Part shown: positions 1 through 6,156 of the stretch, in pieces
Layout: the number at the start of each line of letters is the position of its first letter
How positions within the stretch are numbered: position 1 is the first letter of the stretch
Assembly: GCA_900548195.1 (NCBI GenBank)
Contig: URJQ01000109.1
Span: 1-9,444 of the forward strand
Origin: an uncultured Prevotella sp.
GTDB taxonomy: Bacteria; Bacteroidota; Bacteroidia; Bacteroidales; Bacteroidaceae
Reading direction: 5' to 3'
Length of the DNA stretch: 9,444 nt
The notes under the pieces: model-generated
What the model was told of the DNA's origin: nothing
The model's input: only the letters and a program-made list of their open reading frames with translations
Database searches by the model: none
Made by a program: the position numbers and the translations under genes

Positions 1-1
1 A

Positions 2-46
2 TCGACTAAAGAACGCAATATGGAAATTGCGGAAGTTATTTTTTAA
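2..46 (+). CDS. Possible 3' end of a truncated upstream gene
   Basis: One plus-strand frame is open from the left edge and ends at the TAA at 44-46, giving the residues STKERNMEIAEVIF. The charged, then hydrophobic composition resembles an ordinary protein C-terminus, but 14 codons are too few to identify a family. A second frame is also open at the edge and stops at 54-56 with a less protein-like sequence. The gene, if real, would converge on uvrB. Low confidence, because a stretch this short can be open by chance. Confidence 0.3.
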   Translation, partial: STKERNMEIAEVIF

Positions 47-215
47 ACATTACTAAGAGAATAAAACCCATCAATAGATAAAAAAAAACTCAACCTTTTC
101 AAGCAATAAATCGCCCTCAAAAACCACACTTTTGCAGAGGAAATGAATTATATCAACATGGAAAACAAAGATTGCACGAACAAGCAATTCTGACACCCCG
201 AAAGTCTATGCTATT
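47..215. other. AT-rich convergent intergenic region
   Basis: This 169-nt gap lies downstream of uvrB, which reads in from the right, and of the possible gene end on the left. It has a run of nine A at about 80-88, which on the minus strand is a T-run. It also has a weak inverted repeat around 171-188 (ATTGC/GCAAT arms, 8-nt loop) that could contribute to ending uvrB transcription. Neither is a convincing terminator. No strong gene or promoter is visible. Confidence 0.4.
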
Positions 216-2261
216 TTAATTCGGAAGTTCAGCAAGACACTCTTGTAATTTGACAATCTCATCACGATATTGAGCAGCCTGAAGATAATCCATATCGCGA
301 GCTGCCTCTTTCATCTTCTCTGTAGTATAGCGAATGCTGTCCTCTAATTGCTTGCGAGACATCCTCTCGATGATAGGATCGGCAACCATAGCCTTGGAAC
401 TATTCTCAGTGTAAGCATAAGAACCAGAGGATGGTTTGGAAACAGACTCTGCTCCTGCACTGACTTTTGCAAGAGAAGACTGTGGAATATTCTTCACGAT
501 CTGTTGAGGAGTGATGCCATGCGCTTCATTGTAGTCCATCTGTTTCTTTCTACGCCTCATTGTTTCGTCGATTGTCAACTGCATACTCTCAGTGATAGAA
601 TCAGCATACATTATGACGAGACCATTGACATTACGTGCTGCACGACCAACAGTCTGCGTAAGACTTCTGTGAGAACGAAGAAATCCTTCCTTATCAGCAT
701 CTAAGATTGCAACGAGAGAAACCTCCGGAAGATCAAGACCTTCACGCAGAAGATTGACGCCAACAAGCACATCGTACACACCAGCACGTAGGTCGCTGAG
801 TATCTGTACTCTATCAAGAGTGGCTACATCAGAATGAATGTAGTTTGCTTTCACATTATGATTGAGCAGGAATTCCGTCAATTCCTCAGCCATTCTCTTG
901 GTTAGTGTGGTTACAAGCACGCGCTCATTTTTCTCCGTTCTGATAAGAATCTCTTCGAGCAGATTGTCCATTTGGTTCTCACTTGGACGAACCACAATCT
1001 CAGGATCCAGCAAGCCTGTAGGACGAATAACTTGCTCTACAACCACGCCTTCAGACTGTTCCAACTCATAATCGGCAGGAGTGGCAGAGACATATACCGT
1101 CTGTTTGACCATATCTTCAAACTCCTCAAAGCGCATCGGACGATTATCGAATGCTGCAGGCAAACGGAAACCGAACTCCACAAGATTCTGCTTTCTCGCT
1201 CTATCGCCACCATACATGGCACGTATCTGAGGAACTGTCACATGACTTTCATCCACCATCAGCACAAAGTCGTCAGGAAGGAAATCGAAAAGACAATAAG
1301 GACGCTCGCCAGGTTCACGACCGTCGAAATATCTGGAGTAGTTTTCGATGCCAGAGCAATGCCCGAGCTCCTTAATCATCTCAAGGTCATACTCCACTCT
1401 CTCCTTGATACGTTGTGCCTTGACAAGTTCACCAATAGCGGTGAAATGGTCGATTTGTGCACTTAAGTCATCCTGAATCATACGAACAGCCTTATCCACC
1501 TGATTCTTGTCTGTGACAAAGATATTAGCAGGATATATCTGATATTCTTCAAAAGACTCTATTCTTCTGAAAGTCACACTGTCAAGTTCTTCAATTTCTT
1601 CGATTTCATCGTCCCAAAACGTCACTCTGAGGATGTTGTTACTATAAGCCATAAAGACGTCCACAGTGTCGCCTTTCACTCTAAATTCTCCTCTTTCGAG
1701 CGCGATATCATTTCTGACATACATCGCATCTACGAGCTTTCGGAGAAAATTGTTGCGCACAATCGTTTCTCCCCTTTTAATGCTGATGATACTTCCCTGC
1801 ATTGCAGTAGGTCCGCCCATACCGTAAATACATGAAACTGAAGATACTACCACGACATCTCTTCTGCCAGAAAGTAGCGATGAAATCGTGGAAAGTCGCA
1901 GTCTATCAATCTCTTCATTGATGGCAAGATCTTTTTCTATGTAAGTATCCGTAGAAGGGAGATAAGCCTCTGGTTGGTAATAATCATAATAAGAGACGTA
2001 ATACTCCACAGCATTATCTGGAAAGAAGCCTTTCATTTCCTCAAAAAGCTGTGCGGCAAGGGTTTTGTTATGGCTCAGAATAAGCGTAGGGCGATTGATA
2101 TTTGCAATGACATTAGCCATTGTAAACGTCTTGCCCGAACCGGTAACACCAAGGAGCACTTGTGCCCTTTCGCCCGATTGGATTCCTTCGGTAAGTTGAC
2201 GGATGGCTTCGGGCTGATCTCCGGTAGGCTTGTATTTTGATGTTAATTTGAACTCATTCAT
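216..2261 (-). CDS. uvrB: UvrABC excinuclease subunit UvrB
   Basis: UvrB is the damage-verifying helicase-like subunit of nucleotide excision repair; it is loaded on DNA by UvrA and recruits UvrC for incision. The 681-residue protein is full length for the family (E. coli UvrB has 673). Visible motifs in order are Walker A GVTGSGKT at 38-45, the tyrosine-rich beta-hairpin starting SYYDYYQPEAY at 90-100 that clamps the DNA strand, Walker B DESH at 337-340, helicase motif SAT at 392-394, the GVNLLREGLDLPEVS motif at 501-515, motif VI QTVGRAARN at 536-544, and a C-terminal UVR domain at about 635-672 that contacts UvrC. The ATG at 2261 fits the family N-terminus (FKLTSKYKPTGDQPEAI aligns with the conserved start). 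The gene is divergent from bamD. Its only visible -7 element lies 4 nt from the start codon. No frameshift or missing catalytic residue was seen. Confidence 0.98.
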   Translation of the reverse strand: MNEFKLTSKYKPTGDQPEAIRQLTEGIQSGERAQVLLGVTGSGKTFTMANVIANINRPTLILSHNKTLAAQLFEEMKGFFPDNAVEYYVSYYDYYQPEAYLPSTDTYIEKDLAINEEIDRLRLSTISSLLSGRRDVVVVSSVSCIYGMGGPTAMQGSIISIKRGETIVRNNFLRKLVDAMYVRNDIALERGEFRVKGDTVDVFMAYSNNILRVTFWDDEIEEIEELDSVTFRRIESFEEYQIYPANIFVTDKNQVDKAVRMIQDDLSAQIDHFTAIGELVKAQRIKERVEYDLEMIKELGHCSGIENYSRYFDGREPGERPYCLFDFLPDDFVLMVDESHVTVPQIRAMYGGDRARKQNLVEFGFRLPAAFDNRPMRFEEFEDMVKQTVYVSATPADYELEQSEGVVVEQVIRPTGLLDPEIVVRPSENQMDNLLEEILIRTEKNERVLVTTLTKRMAEELTEFLLNHNVKANYIHSDVATLDRVQILSDLRAGVYDVLVGVNLLREGLDLPEVSLVAILDADKEGFLRSHRSLTQTVGRAARNVNGLVIMYADSITESMQLTIDETMRRRKKQMDYNEAHGITPQQIVKNIPQSSLAKVSAGAESVSKPSSGSYAYTENSSKAMVADPIIERMSRKQLEDSIRYTTEKMKEAARDMDYLQAAQYRDEIVKLQECLAELPN

Positions 2262-2265
2262 ACTG

Positions 2266-2273
2266 CAAAATTA
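2266..2273 (-). promoter_or_regulatory. Candidate -7 element for uvrB
   Basis: Read on the minus strand this is TAATTTTG followed by C, a perfect match to the Bacteroidota -7 consensus TAnnTTTG. No TTTG lies 19-21 nt further upstream, so the -33 element is missing or degenerate. If the usual geometry holds, transcription would start at about 2262, immediately before the ATG at 2261, giving an essentially leaderless mRNA. Confidence 0.55.
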
Positions 2274-2334
2274 TATTTTTCTTTCTAATAAATGTTATAA
2301 ATGCAGTTTTTTTTGATAAAAATGTGGTAACTAC

Positions 2335-2365
2335 TTTGAAATGAGAATATATTTTTGTAATTTTG
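2335..2365 (+). promoter_or_regulatory. Promoter of the bamD-rpoZ-DUF4293 operon
   Basis: A TTTG -33 element (2335-2338) and a TAATTTTG -7 element (2358-2365) are separated by 19 nt, matching the Bacteroidota housekeeping sigma consensus. The predicted start site is about 2369, leaving a leader of roughly 27 nt before the ATG at 2396. The -7 box covers a TTG at 2363 that is in frame with bamD, which rules that codon out as the translation start. Confidence 0.8.
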
Positions 2366-2395
2366 CAAACTGAAATTTTATCATATTACAAAGTA

Positions 2396-3253
2396 ATGTC
2401 AAAGGAAATACTTTTTTTCAGCATAAGCGCCGCACTTCTTCTTTCCAGTTGTGCGAATGAATTCAACAACGTTTATAAGTCCAACGACTGGACTTTCCGC
2501 TACGAATTTGCCAAGGAAAAGTTTGCACAACATAAATTCACTCAAGCCTCCACACTTTTCGGAGATATGATCAATGTGATGAAAGGAACCGACAATGCCG
2601 AGGAATGCCTTTTCCTCTATGGTCTCTCAGCATTCAATGATAAGGACTATGAGTCAGCGGCAGACATTTTCAAAAAATACTATGCCACCTATCCGAAAGG
2701 TGACTACGCAGAGCAAGCAAGCTTCCTCGTAGGAGAAAGCCTCTATAACTGCTCACCAGAGCCTCGCCTTGACCAGTCCGAGACTTATTCGGCAATGCGT
2801 GCCTATCAGGACTTTATGGATATTTATCCTCTCAGTAGCAAGAAAGAAACGGCTCAAAATCGCCTTTATGAGCTTCAGGACAAACTCGTAGAAAAGGAAC
2901 TGCATTCTGCTAAGCTCTATTATAACCTCGGAACTTACTTTGGAAACTGCACCAGTGGAGGTAACAATTACGAGGCTTGCATTGTCACTTCACAGAATGT
3001 ACTCAAGGATTATCCTTACACCACTCTCCGTGAAGACTTTGCTACTCTCATCATGAAAAGCAAATATCAGTTGGCGGCTTCCAGCGTGGAGGCGAAGAGA
3101 ATGGAACGCTATCAGGACGCAGAAGATGAATGCTACGGATTCATCAATGAATATCCTGAATCCAAAGAACGTGCTCTCGCAGAGAAATATATCGCAAAAT
3201 GTAAGAAAGTCATTGCTTCTGGCGGATTCGAATCTGATGATTTGGACAAGTAA
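2396..3253 (+). CDS. bamD: Outer-membrane assembly lipoprotein BamD
   Basis: BamD is the essential lipoprotein of the BAM complex that, with BamA, folds beta-barrel proteins into the outer membrane. The 285-residue product has a lipoprotein signal peptide with hydrophobic core IxxAALLLSS and lipobox cysteine at residue 19. The mature part is a helical TPR-like repeat array. Around residues 32-125 it shows the family pattern of paired helices ending in YP-type turns (YYATYPKGDYAEQASFLVGE), followed by the LDQSET...A...F....P.S segment characteristic of BamD/YfiO. The start is the ATG at 2396: an in-frame TTG at 2363 lies inside the promoter -7 box and would bury the signal peptide. It is the first gene of an operon with rpoZ (68-nt gap) and DUF4293, and is divergent from uvrB. 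The family assignment is firm. Confidence 0.93.
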   Translation: MSKEILFFSISAALLLSSCANEFNNVYKSNDWTFRYEFAKEKFAQHKFTQASTLFGDMINVMKGTDNAEECLFLYGLSAFNDKDYESAADIFKKYYATYPKGDYAEQASFLVGESLYNCSPEPRLDQSETYSAMRAYQDFMDIYPLSSKKETAQNRLYELQDKLVEKELHSAKLYYNLGTYFGNCTSGGNNYEACIVTSQNVLKDYPYTTLREDFATLIMKSKYQLAASSVEAKRMERYQDAEDECYGFINEYPESKERALAEKYIAKCKKVIASGGFESDDLDK

Positions 3254-3321
3254 TTCCACTTTCTTCACCATATCATCACATTAAATAAAAACGGAATAAT
3301 CATAATAAAAAACATTATATA

Positions 3322-3663
3322 ATGGACTACAAGAAATCAAAAGCGCCGGTAAACACCGTAACTCGTAACATCATGGAACTCTGCAACGACACAGATAACA
3401 TCTATGAGAGCGTTGCAATCATAGGCAAGCGTGCCAACCAGATCGCCGCAGAGATCAAGCAGGACCTTAGTAAGAAACTCGCTGAGTTTGCCAGTTACAA
3501 TGACAGTCTGGAAGAAGTTTTTGAAAACCGCGAGCAGATAGAGATAAGCCAGTACTACGAGAAACTTCCAAAGCCAACACTTCTCGCTACACAGGAGTTC
3601 ATAGAGAAGAGCATCTACTGGCGCGATCCATCCAAGGAGCATCACTACGAAGAGGAGGATTAA
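3322..3663 (+). CDS. rpoZ: RNA polymerase omega subunit (Rpb6/RpoZ family)
   Basis: Omega is the small accessory subunit that helps fold beta-prime and stabilise the RNA polymerase core. The 113-residue protein carries the Rpb6/omega core NIYESVAIIGKRANQIAAEI at about 26-45, a helix with the conserved I(G/A)(K/R)RA.QI pattern. A longer C-terminal part (55-113) is typical of the Bacteroidota version and includes NREQIEISQYYEKLPKPT. It ends in an acidic, histidine-containing tail. It lies 68 nt after bamD, with no -7 element in the gap, and 3 nt before the DUF4293 gene, so co-transcription is very likely. No Shine-Dalgarno sequence is seen; the leader is A-rich. Confidence 0.9.
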   Translation: MDYKKSKAPVNTVTRNIMELCNDTDNIYESVAIIGKRANQIAAEIKQDLSKKLAEFASYNDSLEEVFENREQIEISQYYEKLPKPTLLATQEFIEKSIYWRDPSKEHHYEEED

Positions 3664-3666
3664 ACC

Positions 3667-4131
3667 ATGATACAGAGAAAACAGACTCTATATCTCTTCT
3701 TTGCCATCATCTGCTTTATCATTACCACATTCCTGCCTCTTGGCACTGTGGAAAATGCTGGTATGGGAATTGCAAACACAATCACGAGTCTTGGACTCAT
3801 AAACGGTAACGATGGTTCTATCTCCTACCCTTTCTATGCTATTCCAATGTTCTTCCTCGCACTGAATGCTTTCTATAGCCTTGCGATTATATTTATGTAT
3901 AAAAACAGGAAGACACAGGCATTAAACTGCTATATACAGATATTGGCAATAGTAGTAGAAGCAATAGCTTCTGGAGTGTTGATTATGCAGACTTGCATTG
4001 CAGATGAACAGACTTTCCATGCAGAAAGCGCTCTCTCCCTCCCTATTGTCGCAATCATCTTCATTCTACTTGCTCACCACGGCATCATGGCGGATGAAAA
4101 GTTAATTCGCTCTGTGGACAGAATAAGATAA
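3667..4131 (+). CDS. DUF4293-family four-helix membrane protein
   Basis: This is a 154-residue integral membrane protein of unknown function that matches the Bacteroidota DUF4293 family: the MIQR.QTLYL start and the terminal DEKLIRSVDRIR are both characteristic. Four hydrophobic segments are visible at about 7-25, 57-78, 88-107 and 121-140, predicting both termini in the cytoplasm. The first loop (about 26-55) is glycine- and asparagine-rich and probably periplasmic. The start codon lies 3 nt after the rpoZ stop, indicating translational coupling and a shared operon with bamD and rpoZ. No catalytic motif is apparent, so no function is assigned. Confidence 0.88.
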   Translation: MIQRKQTLYLFFAIICFIITTFLPLGTVENAGMGIANTITSLGLINGNDGSISYPFYAIPMFFLALNAFYSLAIIFMYKNRKTQALNCYIQILAIVVEAIASGVLIMQTCIADEQTFHAESALSLPIVAIIFILLAHHGIMADEKLIRSVDRIR

Positions 4132-4152
4132 AAGAATAGCGATTGCTTATTC
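4121..4152 (+). terminator. Weak hairpin at the end of the DUF4293 gene
   Basis: A perfect 7-bp inverted repeat (GAATAAG at 4121-4127 and CTTATTC at 4146-4152) straddles the stop codon. A competing smaller hairpin pairs GAATAGC (4134-4140) with GCTTATTC (4145-4152) with one bulge. No T-run follows, so if this ends the operon it is not a canonical intrinsic terminator; the larger hairpin at 4265-4302 may do the work instead. Confidence 0.25.
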
Positions 4153-4365
4153 ACATTCTCGATGGATCAACCTTGTCAGGCAGACATAAAGACGTCAAAA
4201 AAATACTGGCACCGTTGATATCAAGTCGTTTGGGAAATCGGAATTGAGCTTGAATCATAAAAACAACAGCCGGTTTGGGTATAATCACTCAAACCGGCTG
4301 TTTCTATACTCCTCGCCTATTCGCATTCACCAGATAGATGTAGAGGAGATTTTTACAAGTAATAA
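4132..4365. other. Convergent intergenic region
   Basis: This 234-nt stretch separates the ends of the DUF4293 gene and the minus-strand histone-like gene. It contains a weak hairpin next to the DUF4293 stop and a strong hairpin at 4265-4302. Between them (about 4153-4264) I see no promoter and no convincing coding sequence. The frame continuing after the DUF4293 stop is open only to the TGA at 4216. Confidence 0.5.
4265..4302 (-). terminator. Intrinsic terminator of the histone-like gene, possibly bidirectional
   Basis: The arms AACAGCCGGTTTGGGT (4265-4280) and ACTCAAACCGGCTGTT (4287-4302) form a stem of about 16 bp with one G-U type pair and a 6-nt loop. Read on the minus strand the stem is followed by GTTTTTATG, a U-run suited to terminating the gene that ends at 4366. 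On the plus strand the stem is followed only by TCTATACTCC, a poorer tail, so it may stop the incoming bamD operon less efficiently. Confidence 0.85.
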
Positions 4366-4539
4366 TTACTTGGAAGCTTCAATACTTGCCTTGCGGAAAG
4401 CCTTCATAGCCTTCTCGAGCTCAAGAGATGCCTTGCGTGCACGTGTGCCAGCAGCCTTGTTTCCATTCTCAGCCTGTGCATTTGCATCCTTAGCAAATGC
4501 TTCGTAAGCAGCAGCAATCTGTTCGATAAGTTCCTTCAT
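4366..4539 (-). CDS. Small histone H1-like (Hc1-type) DNA-binding protein
   Basis: This 57-residue lysine- and alanine-rich protein starts MKELIEQIAAAYEAFAKDAN and contains the GNKAAGTRARKASLELEKAM segment (26-45) typical of the small histone H1/Hc1-like proteins found across Bacteroidota. Such proteins are thought to bind and compact DNA. The sequence is almost entirely predicted helix, with acidic residues in the first half and basic ones from K28 onward. The gene has its own consensus promoter (4603-4634), a leader of about 60 nt and a strong terminator (4265-4302), so it is probably a monocistronic and well-expressed unit. It is easily missed because of its length. Family assignment is from recall of the sequence pattern; the exact nucleoid role is inferred. 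Confidence 0.85.
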   Translation of the reverse strand: MKELIEQIAAAYEAFAKDANAQAENGNKAAGTRARKASLELEKAMKAFRKASIEASK

Positions 4540-4602
4540 TGTCGTAGAAATTTAATTTGTTAATATTTAAGTGAATTATTATTTTCAGAATTATATCCGT
4601 AG

Positions 4603-4634
4603 CAAAATTATCAAAAAAAATATTAACTCACAAA
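4603..4634 (-). promoter_or_regulatory. Promoter of the histone-like gene
   Basis: On the minus strand a TTTG -33 element (4631-4634) and a TAATTTTG -7 element (4603-4610) are separated by 20 nt, a full match to the Bacteroidota consensus. The predicted start is about 4599, giving a leader of roughly 60 nt that is very AU-rich and has no Shine-Dalgarno sequence. Confidence 0.8.
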
Positions 4635-4669
4635 CAATTACGTACAAATTATCATTTTTAATACGTTTT

Positions 4670-4701
4670 TTTGCATTTTCAATGCTTTTTTTGTATATTT
4701 G
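4670..4701 (+). promoter_or_regulatory. Promoter of the 121-residue hypothetical gene
   Basis: A TTTG -33 element (4670-4673) and a TATATTTG -7 element (4694-4701) are separated by 20 nt. A second -7-like box, TATTTTTG, sits 15 nt further on at 4716-4723 without a well-placed -33 partner, so two start sites are possible. The predicted leader from the first promoter is about 56 nt. Its -33 element is only 35 nt from that of the divergent histone-like promoter. Confidence 0.75.
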
Positions 4702-4760
4702 CAAGTGTAATTGCATATTTTTGGGTTAAACCTGCATTTGCTTACATTATTATATAATAT

Positions 4761-5126
4761 ATGGGAAGAAATAAATATTCGCAGCGCGAAATTGATATTA
4801 TCGCTATGCTGCTCCGCAAGAAAAATGCCGGAACGCGCTTTCAACAGAAGGAAATCAGGCATCAGTTGAGAGTTAATTTTGAGTTTAATATCTCTGATTT
4901 CAATGAACCAGGAAAGGCTTTTGGCGATACAGAACTGCAGGAAGCTATCAAGAGAGGCGCGATAAAAATCCTCGATGAAGCCACAATAGCTGATATGAAA
5001 GCCAAAAGAGCAAGAGATAAGGCTCGCGATGAAGCAGAAAAGCAAGAGGAGGCAATCAGAAATGGAGCCACTGACTGGCAGGCTGCCATGAAAGAATGGG
5101 AAGAATGGGAAGCCAAAGAGAAATAA
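4761..5126 (+). CDS. Hypothetical charged protein, possible N-terminal DNA-binding fold
   Basis: I do not recognise a named family. The 121-residue protein has two parts. Residues 1-72 mix hydrophobic and basic residues (YSQREIDIIAMLLRKKN, then QQKEIRHQLRVNFEFNISDF) in a helix-helix-strand arrangement that could be a small winged-helix or nucleic-acid-binding fold, but no diagnostic motif is present. Residues 73-121 are a highly charged, Ala/Glu/Lys/Arg-rich continuous helix, likely a coiled coil, ending with Trp-containing EEWEAKEK. There is no signal peptide or membrane segment, so it should be cytoplasmic. It has its own consensus promoter and is followed after 57 nt by the AraC-family gene in the same direction. 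Coding is supported by the promoter, plausible composition and the long open frame. Function is not assigned. Confidence 0.75.
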   Translation: MGRNKYSQREIDIIAMLLRKKNAGTRFQQKEIRHQLRVNFEFNISDFNEPGKAFGDTELQEAIKRGAIKILDEATIADMKAKRARDKARDEAEKQEEAIRNGATDWQAAMKEWEEWEAKEK

Positions 5127-5147
5127 TATCGCATGACATAGAATACG

Positions 5148-5155
5148 TATGTTTG
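5148..5155 (+). promoter_or_regulatory. Candidate -7 element before the AraC-family gene
   Basis: TATGTTTG matches TAnnTTTG in the 57-nt gap before the regulator gene, 28 nt upstream of its ATG. No TTTG lies 19-21 nt upstream; that position falls at the stop codon of the preceding gene. It may be a weak or activator-dependent promoter, or a chance match with the regulator read through from 4670-4701. Confidence 0.3.
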
Positions 5156-5183
5156 GCTTAACCCATCAAAAATAAAAACATCC

Positions 5184-6044
5184 ATGAATTTCGAACTTGA
5201 ACTTGTAAATATAAGCGTACTCAACATAGGCTACGCCAAAACGATTCATCGGTGGGGAGGCACAGATATCTCTTCACCTTTTGCACGTCTCTACTATGTG
5301 AGATCTGGTAGAGCAAAGCTACATTTTCCAGACCGCAACGTCGATTTGCAACCTGGATATATGTATCTCGTACCAAGTTTTATGCCACACAGTTATGTAT
5401 GCGAACCAGGATTTGAATTCTATTATATGTTCGTTTACGAAAGATATGGCGACCAAACCAGTTTCTTTGACATTTATACTTTCCCTTATATGGTTAAAGG
5501 AAATGAAGCTTCCGAATTACTGTTTGCAAATTTCTGCCATCTTTACCCACAGCTCAATCTGCCATACTCCAGTGCAGAAGACTTCAATGCACATCCTGCA
5601 TATAGAGATTACGCCAGGAGATATATGAGAATGGAACGATATGAGAAAATGCAATTGCAGGGATTTGTCTGGATTGTGGCTTCATATTTCATGAAGCATT
5701 CACAGAAGCGAGCACAGAATACCGATGCAAGAGTGCTGAAAGTCTGCCAATACATTAAGCAGAATATTCACACTTCCATCACCCTTGAGCAGATGGCAGA
5801 CGTGGCTTGCGTTACAAAGTCTTACATCGGAAAACTCTTTAATGAGACACTGGGAATCTCACCACTTCAATATGTGATAAAATGCAAGATACAATATGCT
5901 CAAAGCATATTACTTACCACTGATATTCCTGTAAAGAAAATCGCGGCAAAAATAGGCATAGAAGACGTCTCTTATTTTATCAGATTGTTCAAAAAGAACA
6001 TAGGATTTACGCCACAAGATTACAGAGATAGTCTCAAATATTAG
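5184..6044 (+). CDS. AraC-family transcriptional regulator with cupin-like N-terminus
   Basis: A 286-residue regulator. Residues about 20-90 look like the cupin-like ligand/dimerisation domain of AraC proteins: YYVRSGRAKLHF, then LQPGYMYLVPSFMPHSY with the usual G-x-hydrophobic-P-x-x-x-x-H pattern. Residues about 183-283 form the AraC DNA-binding domain with two helix-turn-helix units: ITLEQMADVACVTKSYIGKLF at 199-219 and PVKKIAAKIGIEDVSYFIRL at 249-268. The signature ending FKKNIGFTPQDYR is at 269-281. Such proteins usually activate nearby genes in response to a small molecule or surface signal. The gene lies 154 nt upstream of the wza-wzc pair in the same direction, and that pair has a promoter lacking a -33 box, so control of exopolysaccharide export is a reasonable inference. 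The ligand is unknown. Co-transcription with the preceding hypothetical gene is possible. Confidence 0.92.
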   Translation: MNFELELVNISVLNIGYAKTIHRWGGTDISSPFARLYYVRSGRAKLHFPDRNVDLQPGYMYLVPSFMPHSYVCEPGFEFYYMFVYERYGDQTSFFDIYTFPYMVKGNEASELLFANFCHLYPQLNLPYSSAEDFNAHPAYRDYARRYMRMERYEKMQLQGFVWIVASYFMKHSQKRAQNTDARVLKVCQYIKQNIHTSITLEQMADVACVTKSYIGKLFNETLGISPLQYVIKCKIQYAQSILLTTDIPVKKIAAKIGIEDVSYFIRLFKKNIGFTPQDYRDSLKY

Positions 6045-6100
6045 TCTGAAATATAGAAGATTGCCTTATAAACTTTGCAGATAATCATTTTTTTGAGCAA

Positions 6101-6125
6101 AATCTAAAAAAACAATCTAAAAAAC
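6101..6125 (+). repeat. Tandem direct repeat upstream of wza
   Basis: AATCTAAAAAAAC (6101-6113) is followed directly by AATCTAAAAAAC (6114-6125), two near-identical copies 13 nt apart. They sit 24-48 nt upstream of the -7 box of the wza promoter, in the place where an AraC-type activator commonly binds direct repeats. The A-tracts could also bend DNA. A binding role is inference. Confidence 0.5.
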
Positions 6126-6132
6126 TAAATTA

Positions 6133-6150
6133 TAATAATATTTATTATTA
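6133..6150. repeat. Inverted repeat covering the wza spacer region
   Basis: TAATAATA (6133-6140) and TATTATTA (6143-6150) are perfect 8-nt arms around a 2-nt centre. The right arm ends on the TA of the -7 box at 6149-6156. It is purely A/T, so it may be a chance product of composition, but its position across the promoter spacer would suit an operator. Confidence 0.4.
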
Positions 6151-6156
6151 CCTTTG
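6149..6156 (+). promoter_or_regulatory. -7 element of the wza-wzc operon
   Basis: TACCTTTG followed by C matches the Bacteroidota -7 consensus. The position 19-21 nt upstream holds only A/T sequence with no TTTG, so a canonical -33 element is absent. Transcription would start at about 6160, giving a leader of roughly 38 nt before the ATG at 6199. Absence of the -33 box next to repeats suggests dependence on an activator. Confidence 0.6.

Noticed and set aside
143..193. Plus-strand 16-codon open frame preceded by AGAGGA, encoding MNYINMENKDCTNKQF.
   Set aside because: It leads into the antisense of uvrB, has no consensus promoter (the nearest box is CACTTTTG with no -33), and is too short to distinguish from chance.
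2363..2395. In-frame upstream TTG start that would extend BamD by 11 residues.
   Set aside because: The TTG overlaps the -7 promoter element, and the extension would place extra polar residues before the lipoprotein signal peptide. The ATG at 2396 gives a standard signal with the cysteine at 19.
4162..4218. Short frame MDQPCQADIKTSKKYWHR, in frame with and just after the DUF4293 stop.
   Set aside because: Only 18 codons, with no promoter or recognisable family; probably chance in the convergent gap.
4244..4507. Plus-strand open frame across the terminator and antisense to the histone-like gene.
   Set aside because: It runs through a clear hairpin terminator and opposite a gene with its own promoter; the translation is low-complexity Ala/Ser.
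6063..6087. TTATAAACTTTGC, resembling a -7 element upstream of wza.
   Set aside because: The spacing between TA and TTTG is three bases rather than two, and no -33 element is positioned upstream. The box at 6149-6156 fits better.
6045..6095. Possible terminator after the AraC-family gene ending in a run of T at about 6089-6094.
   Set aside because: The arms before the T-run (GATT and AATC with mismatches) do not form a stable stem, so I could not support an intrinsic terminator.
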